From positions 1 to 64,000 of the forward strand of contig NZ_JACOQD010000006.1 in NCBI RefSeq assembly GCF_014297365.1: 64,000 nt of DNA, written 5' to 3'. The DNA comes from Winogradskyella echinorum (lineage in GTDB: Bacteria; Bacteroidota; Bacteroidia; Flavobacteriales; Flavobacteriaceae). A program made the translations under genes and the position numbers. The first letter of the stretch is position 1; the number at the start of each line of letters is the position of its first letter. This document shows, in pieces, positions 1-8,850 of this stretch. The notes under the pieces were generated by a model. That model was not told the origin of the DNA. It did not search any database and was given only the letters and a program-made list of their open reading frames with translations.

Positions 1-84
1 TTCGACAGTAAAAGCCTTTTTTGGTAGCTTTTTTGGGCATAAAAAAGTACATATAAAAAATCCCACACAGTAAAACCATTGGGT
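1..84 (-). repeat. Truncated copy of the dispersed repeat with terminator hairpin
   Basis: This stretch is nearly identical to about 21900-21983 and resembles 23917-23990, so it is the right-hand end of the 240-250 bp repeat described there; the rest lies outside the window. Read on the minus strand it contains a hairpin (arms 62-70 and 76-83, loop TTTTA) followed by a T-run (54-61). It therefore can serve as the rho-independent terminator of the minus-strand lemA/DUF2207 pair that ends at 201. Positions 85-200 hold nothing else I recognise. Confidence 0.75.
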
Positions 85-200
85 ATCCTAATTACAAAAC
101 CAATAAAGCAGACATTAAAAAACAGAAAAAATGAAACGGATTGCCGCCCTCATACTTATTTCAATACAAAAAAAGATGAATCAAAAACACAAAGGAGCAA

Positions 201-1931
201 CTACCAGCCACCACCTCCGCCACCACCTCCGCCACCACCAGAGAATCCTCCACCTCCCGAACCACTACCACTACTAGATGGTGGAGTTGCAGAGCGACTG
301 ATAGAATTAGATAAGGACGAATTTAAAGTATGGTTAAAACTAGAGAAGTTGCTAACATGCCCAGCATACCAAGTTGGTTGGTAGCTTTGGTCCATCATTG
401 AGCTGTTAATCAATTTCTGAAATTTATCTCCCCAAACATCTTCAGCACCCAATACAATAGCATAGGGTAAAAGCTGTTCAAAAATGTCTGGTGTTAAATC
501 TGGTGGATTAAAATGAGATATCTGTTGCGTTTCGGCAGCATTCATATAAAGTTTAAAACCATCTATCGAAGATTTTAGCTGTAACTTTTCTATACTTGGT
601 TTCCGAATTAAATATTGGTATAACAAAAAGAAAAGAACGTTAAAAATTAAGAATATCCCGAATATAACGCCGTCATTATCACCTTCAAAATATTGAGTAA
701 CCAGGATGGTAAATGACACCACATAGGCAATAATAGTAAGCAATGGCAACCACCAAAATTTATAATTAAAACCTTGATATATTAAACCATGATGCTGCTT
801 TTTTAGAGAGTCTCTAAAGCCCGTCACCGCACTTTCAATTTTAGAATCGTACTTACCATCTAAAGTAACCGTCTGTTTACCCGAAAATAATTTTGAAAAC
901 AATGCGCGTTCTTCACCTTCAAGCAATCCAGAATCTTCCTTAACTTTATGGATAGCAAACGATTTGCTTTTAAACAATCCAAATACATATTCCTGCGTCG
1001 TTTCTTCAATTTTGAGGTAGCCTTTTACGCCTAAATTAATAATAGTTCCTGTGATTAAATCACCATGATACCGCAGTTTGTCTAACATCCCTACAGAAGC
1101 AGGTGTCATGTTGTGTGGCACTTCCCATTGCGGAATTACTGTTGGCTTTGGCGGATCAATACCAAATTTTAACCACGTATAGCCATAATAAAATAACAGA
1201 GCCAAACTGATAAAAGCACTTAAAATAAGCGCACCAAACTCCTGAAAAAATGTTGGAGGTGGAGGTGGAGGAGGTTGGTTAACAATACCTTTTTTAAAAC
1301 CAACTGCCACTGTTAAGTTATTACCAGCGTCTAAATTTGCCGCAGTAAACTTTATACTATGTTCCGATAATGCTGTTGCACTACATTGGCTACTAGTACT
1401 ACCATAACGACCTGTATAACATGCATTCTGCAGAATAGTGCCACCTGTTGGCAAGTTGATGGTACTAATAACCTCACCAAAAGGCATAGCCCAATCAAAA
1501 CCATTGACATTCCAGTAGAGTTCATCATAAGTATCAAAAAAACGAATCTGCCCACTCATGCTGTAGGTAATCGTATAAGTATAGTCACCAGCACTTAAAA
1601 ACACATCCTTATTACCTACGTAAATGGTTGTAGCACTACTATTTTTTTTGGTATGGTAAGCAGACGATTTACCATCGCGTTCTACAGCTAAAATTTTAAA
1701 ATCGAGTTTTACCTTATTGCCAGAACTATCAACCATTACGGTTGGGATGGTTCGTGTAATACCGCGTTTAAAAATAGTACCATTGGCATATATTTTAATA
1801 GACTCAGTTACCGTAATAGTACTAGAAGTATCAACAGCAATGTCCGAGTGAAATGAGATCACCCGCTCACTTTGCGAAAACAAAGCAAAAGACTGTATTA
1901 CGAATAGTATAACAAATAAGAGTCTTTGCAA
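201..1931 (-). CDS. DUF2207 family membrane protein with Gly-rich C-terminus
   Basis: A 576-residue protein with an N-terminal signal sequence (hydrophobic stretch ending near ..FALFSQ at about residue 20), an extracytoplasmic beta-rich DUF2207 region to about residue 230, and a proline run followed by a transmembrane helix near 235-255. A second cytoplasmic region contains two more helices near 400-445. The tail is extremely glycine-rich and ends GGGGGGW, as in many DUF2207 proteins. It starts 3 nt after the lemA stop, so the two are an operon. The function of DUF2207 proteins is not settled; co-occurrence with LemA suggests a role in the cell envelope. The C-rich complement of the Gly tail produces a false poly-Pro frame on the other strand. 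Confidence 0.9.
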   Translation of the reverse strand: MQRLLFVILFVIQSFALFSQSERVISFHSDIAVDTSSTITVTESIKIYANGTIFKRGITRTIPTVMVDSSGNKVKLDFKILAVERDGKSSAYHTKKNSSATTIYVGNKDVFLSAGDYTYTITYSMSGQIRFFDTYDELYWNVNGFDWAMPFGEVISTINLPTGGTILQNACYTGRYGSTSSQCSATALSEHSIKFTAANLDAGNNLTVAVGFKKGIVNQPPPPPPPTFFQEFGALILSAFISLALLFYYGYTWLKFGIDPPKPTVIPQWEVPHNMTPASVGMLDKLRYHGDLITGTIINLGVKGYLKIEETTQEYVFGLFKSKSFAIHKVKEDSGLLEGEERALFSKLFSGKQTVTLDGKYDSKIESAVTGFRDSLKKQHHGLIYQGFNYKFWWLPLLTIIAYVVSFTILVTQYFEGDNDGVIFGIFLIFNVLFFLLYQYLIRKPSIEKLQLKSSIDGFKLYMNAAETQQISHFNPPDLTPDIFEQLLPYAIVLGAEDVWGDKFQKLINSSMMDQSYQPTWYAGHVSNFSSFNHTLNSSLSNSISRSATPPSSSGSGSGGGGFSGGGGGGGGGGGW

Positions 1932-1934
1932 CGC

Positions 1935-2489
1935 TTAAAATTTTACTTGTGGATTGTTGCGTTCTTCAGCAATTTCAATTTCAAAAAATGCGGCTTTTTT
2001 AAAGGTGGTAAGTCCAGCAATAATGTTAGACGGAAACGAGTCGATTAAAATATTATAATCGCGTGTGGTACCATTATAATAACGTCTAGACTTTTCAATA
2101 TCACCTTCTATAACTGATAATTCGTTTTGCAAGTTCAAAAAGTTGGCGTTCGCTTTTAAATCTGGGTATTGCTCAGCAACCGCATATAAATTAACTAAGG
2201 CCTTGTTCAACTGGTTTTCTGCAGCTTGCTGACCTTCAACAGTAGTGGCATTCTGTGCCATACTTCTAGCTTTGGTTACATTTTCAAAGGTGTCTTTTTC
2301 ATGTTTAGCATAGCCTTTTACAGTTTCTACCAAATTCGGAATTAAATTATAACGTTTTTTTAATTGCACGTCAATACCACTCCAAGCTTCATCAACGAGT
2401 GTGCTTAATTTTACTAATTTGTTGTAAATGCCAATGCCATAAAAAGCCGACAAAACAACAAAACCTATAAAGGCATATAAGAAGATCAT
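1935..2489 (-). CDS. lemA: LemA family protein
   Basis: A 184-residue protein with an N-terminal transmembrane helix (residues 2-20) followed by the LemA helical domain. Recognisable stretches include YNKLVKL, DEAWSGIDVQLKKRYNLIPN and the coiled region to about residue 165. Length and architecture are typical of LemA, a membrane-anchored protein with a short periplasmic or cytoplasmic helical bundle and no firmly assigned activity. It is the first gene of a two-gene unit with the DUF2207 gene. Confidence 0.93.
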   Translation of the reverse strand: MIFLYAFIGFVVLSAFYGIGIYNKLVKLSTLVDEAWSGIDVQLKKRYNLIPNLVETVKGYAKHEKDTFENVTKARSMAQNATTVEGQQAAENQLNKALVNLYAVAEQYPDLKANANFLNLQNELSVIEGDIEKSRRYYNGTTRDYNILIDSFPSNIIAGLTTFKKAAFFEIEIAEERNNPQVKF

Positions 2490-2511
2490 AGTTGTTAATT
2501 TTAATAAGAAT

Positions 2512-2543
2512 TAAAGGTATGTAAAAATAAGTGAAAAATCCAA
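2512..2543 (-). promoter_or_regulatory. Putative promoter of lemA-DUF2207
   Basis: On the minus strand TACCTTTA (2512-2519) matches the Bacteroidota -7 consensus TAnnTTTG at 7 of 8 positions. A TTG (complement of 2541-2543) lies 21 nt upstream as the -33 element. It would give a short leader before the lemA ATG at 2489. Confidence 0.5.
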
Positions 2544-2620
2544 CAATAAGATAGTCAGTTCAAGTGTCCCTACATTTTAATTGTAATGAATTTTACCAAA
2601 CATATTGCTAGTGTTATTTT

Positions 2621-2785
2621 GAGCCTGCCCTGAGCTTGTCGAAGGGTCACTTCGAGTGATTCCGACTTTTTCGTCGGAATTGTATCGAGAAGCGAGTGAT
2701 TCCAAATTTTTTTATAGGAATTGTATCAAGAAGCATATGTTTCAACATTTTGGTCGCAACGCACTTCGATAACCTCAGCAGAACA
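2621..2785. repeat. Intergenic repeat with tandem about 40-bp units
   Basis: Contains two tandem units, 2654-2693 and 2694-2734, each starting GAGTGATTCC and ending near AGAAGC; the first holds a hairpin TTCCGAC/GTCGGAA. The 16-mer at 2646-2661 recurs exactly at 29602-29617 within a related element. This is a dispersed intergenic repeat of the kind common in flavobacterial genomes; no coding sequence was seen. Confidence 0.6.
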
Positions 2786-2794
2786 ATCCAAAAC

Positions 2795-2897
2795 TAATCT
2801 AACAAGTCTAACAAGTCTAAGAATCTAATTATCTATTAATCTAATAAATCTAAAAATCTAAAAATCTAACAGATCTAAAAATCTAACAAATCTAAAT
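2795..2897. repeat. Degenerate 9-10 nt tandem repeat (aatctaaca-like)
   Basis: About ten imperfect iterations of a unit close to AATCTAACA or AAATCTAAA in a row, with no open frame of note. It fills the centre of the 631-bp gap 2490-3120. Confidence 0.7.
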
Positions 2898-2983
2898 CTC
2901 CCTTTCAAAGAAAATTTTAACAGTTCATCTAATTAATAGTCAGTGTATTAGAGTATTTATTAACTTAATAATCAATTCCCTTA

Positions 2984-3115
2984 GTGCTACAGCCTTAGTA
3001 GCACCTTATTACATAATTCGTTGTTGACTGCACGAAACATAGAATATACACTTAACGGTGTATAGTTTTCTGTGGTGCTTGCTATTAATTTAATTATTAA
3101 CCAACTAAACTATAC
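2984..3115 (+). promoter_or_regulatory. Structured leader with competing hairpins before the 3121 gene
   Basis: Three perfect inverted repeats lie just before the 3121 ATG: GTGCTAC/GTAGCAC (2984-2990, 2998-3004), TATACAC/GTGTATA (3045-3051, 3058-3064) and GTATAGTTT/AAACTATAC (3060-3068, 3107-3115). The last two share the arm 3060-3064, so they cannot form together, and the second would occlude the translation start region. This may be an attenuator or a DNA operator. I searched by eye for a pair of integron attC core sites and did not find one. Confidence 0.45.
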
Positions 3116-3120
3116 GGATT

Positions 3121-5142
3121 ATGAAAAATTTACTAACATTAGCTATACTTTTTGTCTTTCAGCTGACATTCGCTCAGAATACTTTAACTGATTATTTTAT
3201 TATTAATACAGATAGAATTGAAGTTGAAATTTCCAAGATAGATGGCAAATATAAAATTAAACTGTCTAAAGGTGAGTCTTTTAAAGAATTCTATTTAAGT
3301 AATTCTGTAGGTAACTTCAATGATTTCAAAATAGAATTTAGAACAAAAGTATATGAGAAACTGTTAGGATTACCTATTGACACCAATAATGCAAACCATG
3401 ATGCTTTTGCTTTAAAAAGAGTTAATGAAGAAGCGGAGAGTATCTACTATAGTTTTATGATGAATATAAGAGTTTTAGATAACTTAAATTATAAACCTAA
3501 AACGGGTGATTTAAAAGTTAATAAGGTCATTCCTGTATATATCGATATAGAGAAAATGGCATCCCTTATTAAAGATAAATTGGAATCTGATGCAGAAAAT
3601 GAATTTAAAATAAAATTACAGACTATTGATTCAATAGTAAACTCAAATTATACTAAAGGTTTGGAAGAAATAATAAAGATTTCGAAGCAAATATATCTAC
3701 CAAAGTTTGAAAAGATAATAAATTCGGCTGATACCGACCAATTAAAATTATCAAAAACTAAAACTTTGACATCTAATCTATTAGCTGAGGATGATGAGTT
3801 TAAAAATTCGTTGAGACAATATGTTGAATTTTATAAAGAACAATACACAAAATTAGATAAGTTAGTACCTTTTAGCTATTATGTAGTAGATAATGTTGAA
3901 TTTGAATTTTCAAGAGGGTTTTTAGAAATAATAAAAGTTAAGGGGCATTTTAAATGTGAAGATGATACTAAATATAATTGTGATTTAATTCCGTCATTTT
4001 TAAAAGAAAGTGTTTCTATCATATTTACTAATAAATATGGGATTGGCTTTACAAGTCGAAATAATTATAAAAAATTTCACAATATCTCATTGCATATTAA
4101 TCAATCTGAAAAAGATTATAAAGAGGAAAATATGCAAACTTTAGCTAAAGAGTTGAAATTATACAATGACACATTGAGAGAAAAGTTATTAATTAAAATG
4201 GATGATTTAATTAACTATGATTTTTATTCTAATAAATTAACTAGAGATTTTAGCCCAATGGATCAAATGGTCAGAGTTGATGGAGGATCAAAACTAACTT
4301 TGACTAAAGAAGAAACTCGTAAAATATTAGAGGCTGAAGTATATAGTGATTTTGAAGGATTTGAGGCTGACGCGCCAAATGGATTATTACAAATAGAGCT
4401 TTCTAAGCATTTTAATATTAATACTAGAAGGCATGACCCAAGTAAATATATCAAATGGTTAATTGATGGTTATGGTTGGCTTCAATATGCTGAAATAGCT
4501 GGTGGTATAACTAAATTGGAGGATAAAGAAAGACGCCTGCATCCAGAAAGATTGGATACTGAATTATCCTTAGATAGTATTTCTACAATAATTGATTCAA
4601 AACGATATACAACGCCCATCAAATTATTGAATTATAGCACTTGGAATATTGGGCAAGACATTAATTTATTATTAATCGATAACCCAGACTTAAAACATCA
4701 ATTTCATATTAATGGAGGATTTAGATTTCATAAAACAGCCATACAAGATAGTATAAAGACCTTTGGATCTGAAATCTTAAAACCAAAAGAGTATTCTGTG
4801 AGTTTTTGGACTTTCTACCCGGAAATAAAAATGCATTTGTTACCAGAGGAGCGTTATGGTTTTTACGCTATGTGGAGACCAAAATATGTGCATTTATCAA
4901 GCGATAAAATAGAATTTAGAAGTTTAGCGGATCCGGTTACTGGATTTAGAAGAAGATTATCAAATTGGAACAATGAATTTGAGTTTAAAGGTTATTTAAA
5001 TGTAGGTTCTAGGGGGCAGTTATTCTTGAGGTGGCGTTTTACACATGAAATGGGTTATTCGGCAAATAACTTTTCACAAATTCAGCTGGGATATTCATTT
5101 TTTATACTTAGTCGTAATGACAATGCGACGAATTCAAAATAA
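3121..5142 (+). CDS. Secreted or outer-membrane protein of unknown function
   Basis: A 673-residue protein with a clear signal peptide (MKNLLTLAILFVFQLTFAQ, cleavage after AQ). The middle (about 130-300) is Lys/Glu-rich, helical and probably coiled. The C-terminal 180 residues are rich in alternating aromatic and hydrophobic residues and end in a pattern compatible with an outer-membrane beta-barrel or periplasmic beta-domain. I do not recognise the family. It stands alone between repeat-rich DNA and the defence island, has lower GC than the housekeeping genes, and is preceded by a structured leader. It could be an accessory surface protein; no catalytic motif was seen. Confidence 0.8.
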   Translation: MKNLLTLAILFVFQLTFAQNTLTDYFIINTDRIEVEISKIDGKYKIKLSKGESFKEFYLSNSVGNFNDFKIEFRTKVYEKLLGLPIDTNNANHDAFALKRVNEEAESIYYSFMMNIRVLDNLNYKPKTGDLKVNKVIPVYIDIEKMASLIKDKLESDAENEFKIKLQTIDSIVNSNYTKGLEEIIKISKQIYLPKFEKIINSADTDQLKLSKTKTLTSNLLAEDDEFKNSLRQYVEFYKEQYTKLDKLVPFSYYVVDNVEFEFSRGFLEIIKVKGHFKCEDDTKYNCDLIPSFLKESVSIIFTNKYGIGFTSRNNYKKFHNISLHINQSEKDYKEENMQTLAKELKLYNDTLREKLLIKMDDLINYDFYSNKLTRDFSPMDQMVRVDGGSKLTLTKEETRKILEAEVYSDFEGFEADAPNGLLQIELSKHFNINTRRHDPSKYIKWLIDGYGWLQYAEIAGGITKLEDKERRLHPERLDTELSLDSISTIIDSKRYTTPIKLLNYSTWNIGQDINLLLIDNPDLKHQFHINGGFRFHKTAIQDSIKTFGSEILKPKEYSVSFWTFYPEIKMHLLPEERYGFYAMWRPKYVHLSSDKIEFRSLADPVTGFRRRLSNWNNEFEFKGYLNVGSRGQLFLRWRFTHEMGYSANNFSQIQLGYSFFILSRNDNATNSK

Positions 5143-5385
5143 AGTAATAGCTTTTATAATTTAAAATGATTCACCATATATATTCAATATCTTTTCAAAT
5201 TACTCTATAAAGATCACTATTTTTAAGTATTGAAAAGTAAACCCAAATAAATAAAGGAAAACAATAGAATGGTAATATAAAAATCAAATTAAAATTTATT
5301 AGCATAAGCATTACAAAAACTTATTATTGATATTCTAATTACTTTTGGGTATAGCAGTACAATATAGAAACTTAATAGAGAAAGA

Positions 5386-5429
5386 GAGTGATTAAGGAAT
5401 AAATAAGATATAAAGCAAATTAATCACTC
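5386..5429. promoter_or_regulatory. 10-bp perfect inverted repeat upstream of the defence operon
   Basis: GAGTGATTAA (5386-5395) and TTAATCACTC (5420-5429) are perfect inverted copies 24 nt apart, ending 16 nt before the -33 element of the putative operon promoter. The position suits a regulator site; no regulator gene is encoded in the island itself. Confidence 0.45.
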
Positions 5430-5445
5430 AATTACGATTTTTTAC

Positions 5446-5476
5446 ATTGGCTAATTACAGGCTTTTTTTATCTTTA
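5446..5476 (+). promoter_or_regulatory. Putative promoter of the helicase-methylase-ATPase operon
   Basis: ATTG (5446-5449), 19 nt, then TATCTTTA (5469-5476): a 3/4 and 7/8 match to the Bacteroidota TTTG-N19-TAnnTTTG promoter at the standard spacing. It would give a leader of about 75 nt before the ATG at 5557. Confidence 0.5.
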
Positions 5477-5556
5477 GAGTCCCTTAATTAATTTCACCAT
5501 AGTCTATAATTATTTAATTAGTATTTGACGTGTACGTTAAATGCCTAAATCAATTT

Positions 5557-8500
5557 ATGTCAACAAAATTTTTTACCAACCAAGACCAAAACACACTATT
5601 AAACAAATTCAAAGGCATCTTTGAAAATAACAAAGACATTGAGTTTTTTGATGCTATTGTTGGTTACTTCCGTGCCTCTGGATATTTTAAGATAAGACCA
5701 TTTTTAGATAATGTTCCCAATATTAGAATTCTTGTTGGTATTGATGTCGATGTTATTCTAGCAAAATATCAATCTAAAGGGTTGCTGTTTAAAGGTGATG
5801 CCAATCAAACACTTATAGAATTTTTAGCTGATACGAAGGAAGATATTCAAACTGCAAATTATAGCAAAGATGTTGAAGATGGTATTCTTCAATTCATTGA
5901 GGATATTGCTACTAAGAAAATTGAAATCAAAGCACATCCTAGTAAAAAATTACATGCAAAAATTTACATTTTTAAACCTGAAAATTGGAACGAGCATAGA
6001 CCTGGTCACGTCATCACAGGGTCTTCTAACTTAACACATTCAGGACTTGGAGGTGATAAAGGTGATCATAATTACGAATTCAATGTGAAGCTTAGTGATT
6101 ATGACGATGTAAAGTTCGCTTCTGACGAATTTCAACAACTCTGGAAAGAAGGTATTGTGATTCTTCCTGTTGAAATCAATAAAGTCAAAAAGGAAACTTA
6201 TCTCAATAGTGAGTTTACACCTTTTGAATTATATATTAAATTCTTGATAGAATACTTTGGGAAAAGCGTAGAATTTGACCCTAATTCTATTACAGATTTA
6301 CCAGATGGATTTAAACGATTGTCCTATCAAGTTGATGCTGTGAACGAAGGCTATAAAATGCTAGAAAAGCATAATGGTTTCTTCTTATCTGATGTAGTTG
6401 GATTGGGAAAGACTGTGATTGCAACACTGATTGCAAAGAAGTTTTTCTATTCTAATGATTTTCCATCGCACATTTCTAACATCCTTATTATTGTTCCACC
6501 AGCATTAAAAGATGGTTGGATTGAAACATTAGATAAATTTCAATTACAGAATTACAAAATAATTACAAATGGAAGTTTGCACAAAGTAAGAGATGCTGCA
6601 AAGTATGATTTGATTATTGTAGATGAAGCGCATAAATTTAGAAATGATACAGCAGAAGCCTATAACGAACTTCAAAAGATATGTAAGACGAAGACCAAAC
6701 GTCGTTTAAAGGATAATACTTATGCCGACAAAAAGGTAATTTTAGTCTCTGCAACACCATTAAATAACAGACCAGAGGATATTGCTAACCAAGTATACTT
6801 ATTTCAGGATTCTAAGGATTCTACTTTAGAGATTTCGAACCTTCAACACTTTTTTAGACATCGTATCGATGCCTATAAGAAGTTGAAAAAACACAATAAT
6901 ATAAAAGAAATCCAAGAAGGTGTTGCTTACATCTATCAGCAGATTCGTGAAAAAGTGATTCAACCATTAACTGTTAGACGTACACGTTCGGATTTAATGG
7001 CGCATGACCAGTATAGTGAAGACCTGAAAGAACAAAACATCGTTTTTCCAGATATTCAAAAGCCTAAAAAAATATTTTATGAGCTAGATGATGAGTTAGA
7101 TGAACTTTACGATAAAACCATGTATTTGTTGAGTCATAAAACTAAAGGGATTCAATATTTACGTTACCAAGCGATCAAGTTTTTAAAGGAAGAAAAGAAA
7201 GCTAAATATAAAAATGCAGATGTGGCTTCAGAAGCTTTGGCAAAATTGATGAAAACGCTATTGGTAAAACGCATTGACAGTAGTTTTTACGCCTTTAAAA
7301 AATCCCTCAACCGATTTACGGAGGCTACTGAGGCGATGATTAAGATGTTTGATGCAGGTACCATTTTTATTGCGCCTAACTTAAACGTTACGGAATATGT
7401 CATGGAAGAAAAAGAAGATGAGCTGTTGACTAAACTTATCTTCTTGAGAGAAACCGATCCTACCATAGAAATATGTACACCATCAGATTTTCTTCCAAAT
7501 TTTGTTGATGGACTAAAACGCGATTTTGAAATCTTAACAGAACTCAATGACCATTGGAAAACTGTAGAGCAAGACCCAAAGATTGATGAATTTGTAAGGC
7601 GCTTAAATACCGAGTTACTTCAAAAAACCATTAATCCAGAGCAAAAACTCGTGGTATTTTCAGAATCTAAAGAAACCACAAACCACATAGCAAAACAGTT
7701 AAAAGGTGCTGGGCGCAAAGATGTTTTAGAAATACATTCAGATAATCGAAATAAGCTAAAACAAGTGATTCGCGAAAATTTTGATGCCAACATACCACGA
7801 AAAGATTATAAATCTGATTATAATATCATAATAGCCACAGAAGTCTTAGCAGAAGGTGTCAATTTACATCGTGCAAACGTTATTGTTAATTACGATACAC
7901 CTTGGAATTCTACACGACTCATGCAGCGTATTGGTCGTGTTAATCGTATAGGGTCTCTAGCAAATCAAGTGCATATTTACAATTTTTATCCAACAGCTAA
8001 AGTTAACGACGATATCGAGCTAGAGAAAAAAGCTATTATGAAATTACAAGCGTTTCATTCTGCTTTAGGAGAAGATAGCGAAATCTATTCACCAGATGAA
8101 GAAACGCAATCCTTTGGATTGTTTGACCAAGATGTCGATGAAGATAAAGACGAGCGTTTAGCATACCTCATGGAATTACGAAAGTTTAAAGCAGAAAGTC
8201 CTGAGTTGTTCCGAAAAATTAAAAATATGCCGCTTCGTGCTCGTGTTGGTCGTGAGTCTAGAACCTTAAAAGGCACTTCAATTTGTTTTATGCGAAACCA
8301 TCGTCGTGATGCTTTCTATTTTGTAAGACCAGATAATAGTATTGAAGAACTCACTTTTATAGAAACAGCTAAGGAATTTAATGCTAATGTGCCTGAAAAG
8401 GCAGTGCCATTACCAGAGGCACATCATGAGCAAATACAAGTAGCTCTTGCCGATTTTAACGAGAAAATACAAACCGAAATGGCAAGTGCACAAGTGGTTG

Positions 8501-8844
8501 ATACCACACAAGGACCAAACGAGAAACGTGCCTTGGCGTATATGGATGGCTTTTTAGATTTTCCATTTGCTTCAGAAGAAGAAAAGAAACTTATAAAGGC
8601 AGCGAAACAAGCCGTAAAGCTTGGTAAGTTTCAAAAACTACAGCGCGAGGTAAATAAACTAAAGAAAAATGCAAAAGCAGCACCATTAAAAGCTACGGAC
8701 TTAATGGATGCCTTAATAAAAATAATCAATCAATACCCAGTATTGCAAAACGATACTCTAGATCAGCGACCAGCAATTACGATTAAATCGCTTGAAAAAT
8801 TAAAACCAGAAATCATCATTTCTGAATCGTTTACACACAAATAA
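5557..8844 (+). CDS. PLD-nuclease-like/SNF2-type helicase (defence, Hma-type helicase)
   Basis: A 1095-residue protein from the ATG at 5557; a GTG at 5530 would add nine residues, but ATG is the more likely start. The N-terminus carries a phospholipase D-like domain with an HAKIY motif (His near 133) and a GSSNLTHSG segment. A superfamily 2 helicase follows: Walker A VGLGKT (about 281-286), DEAH box (about 356), motif III SATPLNNR and motif VI QRIGRVNRIG (about 790). Such PLD-SNF2 proteins act as DNA translocases with an attached (often single-HKD) nuclease in restriction-like systems. The gene lies 6 nt before a large adenine methylase and then an ATPase, matching the helicase-methylase-ATPase (Hma) arrangement I recall from computational defence surveys. 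DISARM drmD-like helicases are the alternative relative, but drmA/drmB are absent. Confidence 0.88.
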   Translation: MSTKFFTNQDQNTLLNKFKGIFENNKDIEFFDAIVGYFRASGYFKIRPFLDNVPNIRILVGIDVDVILAKYQSKGLLFKGDANQTLIEFLADTKEDIQTANYSKDVEDGILQFIEDIATKKIEIKAHPSKKLHAKIYIFKPENWNEHRPGHVITGSSNLTHSGLGGDKGDHNYEFNVKLSDYDDVKFASDEFQQLWKEGIVILPVEINKVKKETYLNSEFTPFELYIKFLIEYFGKSVEFDPNSITDLPDGFKRLSYQVDAVNEGYKMLEKHNGFFLSDVVGLGKTVIATLIAKKFFYSNDFPSHISNILIIVPPALKDGWIETLDKFQLQNYKIITNGSLHKVRDAAKYDLIIVDEAHKFRNDTAEAYNELQKICKTKTKRRLKDNTYADKKVILVSATPLNNRPEDIANQVYLFQDSKDSTLEISNLQHFFRHRIDAYKKLKKHNNIKEIQEGVAYIYQQIREKVIQPLTVRRTRSDLMAHDQYSEDLKEQNIVFPDIQKPKKIFYELDDELDELYDKTMYLLSHKTKGIQYLRYQAIKFLKEEKKAKYKNADVASEALAKLMKTLLVKRIDSSFYAFKKSLNRFTEATEAMIKMFDAGTIFIAPNLNVTEYVMEEKEDELLTKLIFLRETDPTIEICTPSDFLPNFVDGLKRDFEILTELNDHWKTVEQDPKIDEFVRRLNTELLQKTINPEQKLVVFSESKETTNHIAKQLKGAGRKDVLEIHSDNRNKLKQVIRENFDANIPRKDYKSDYNIIIATEVLAEGVNLHRANVIVNYDTPWNSTRLMQRIGRVNRIGSLANQVHIYNFYPTAKVNDDIELEKKAIMKLQAFHSALGEDSEIYSPDEETQSFGLFDQDVDEDKDERLAYLMELRKFKAESPELFRKIKNMPLRARVGRESRTLKGTSICFMRNHRRDAFYFVRPDNSIEELTFIETAKEFNANVPEKAVPLPEAHHEQIQVALADFNEKIQTEMASAQVVDTTQGPNEKRALAYMDGFLDFPFASEEEKKLIKAAKQAVKLGKFQKLQREVNKLKKNAKAAPLKATDLMDALIKIINQYPVLQNDTLDQRPAITIKSLEKLKPEIIISESFTHK

Positions 8845-8850
8845 TGCTGT

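Larger units (their letters stand above)
5143..5556. other. Gap before the defence island
   Basis: 414 bp without a gene. From 5143 to 5385 I see nothing beyond AT-rich sequence. The right part carries the inverted repeat 5386-5429 and the promoter 5446-5476 listed separately. Confidence 0.6.

Noticed and set aside
79-384. Plus-strand open frame with a poly-proline stretch
   Set aside because: It is the complement of the Gly-rich tail of the minus-strand DUF2207 gene; no signal or start context, and it begins in the terminator repeat.
2984-3115. Integron attC site
   Set aside because: The hairpins are attC-like in size, but only one possible core site (ACTTAAC) is visible, in the loop, and there is no matching GTTRRRY partner or integrase.
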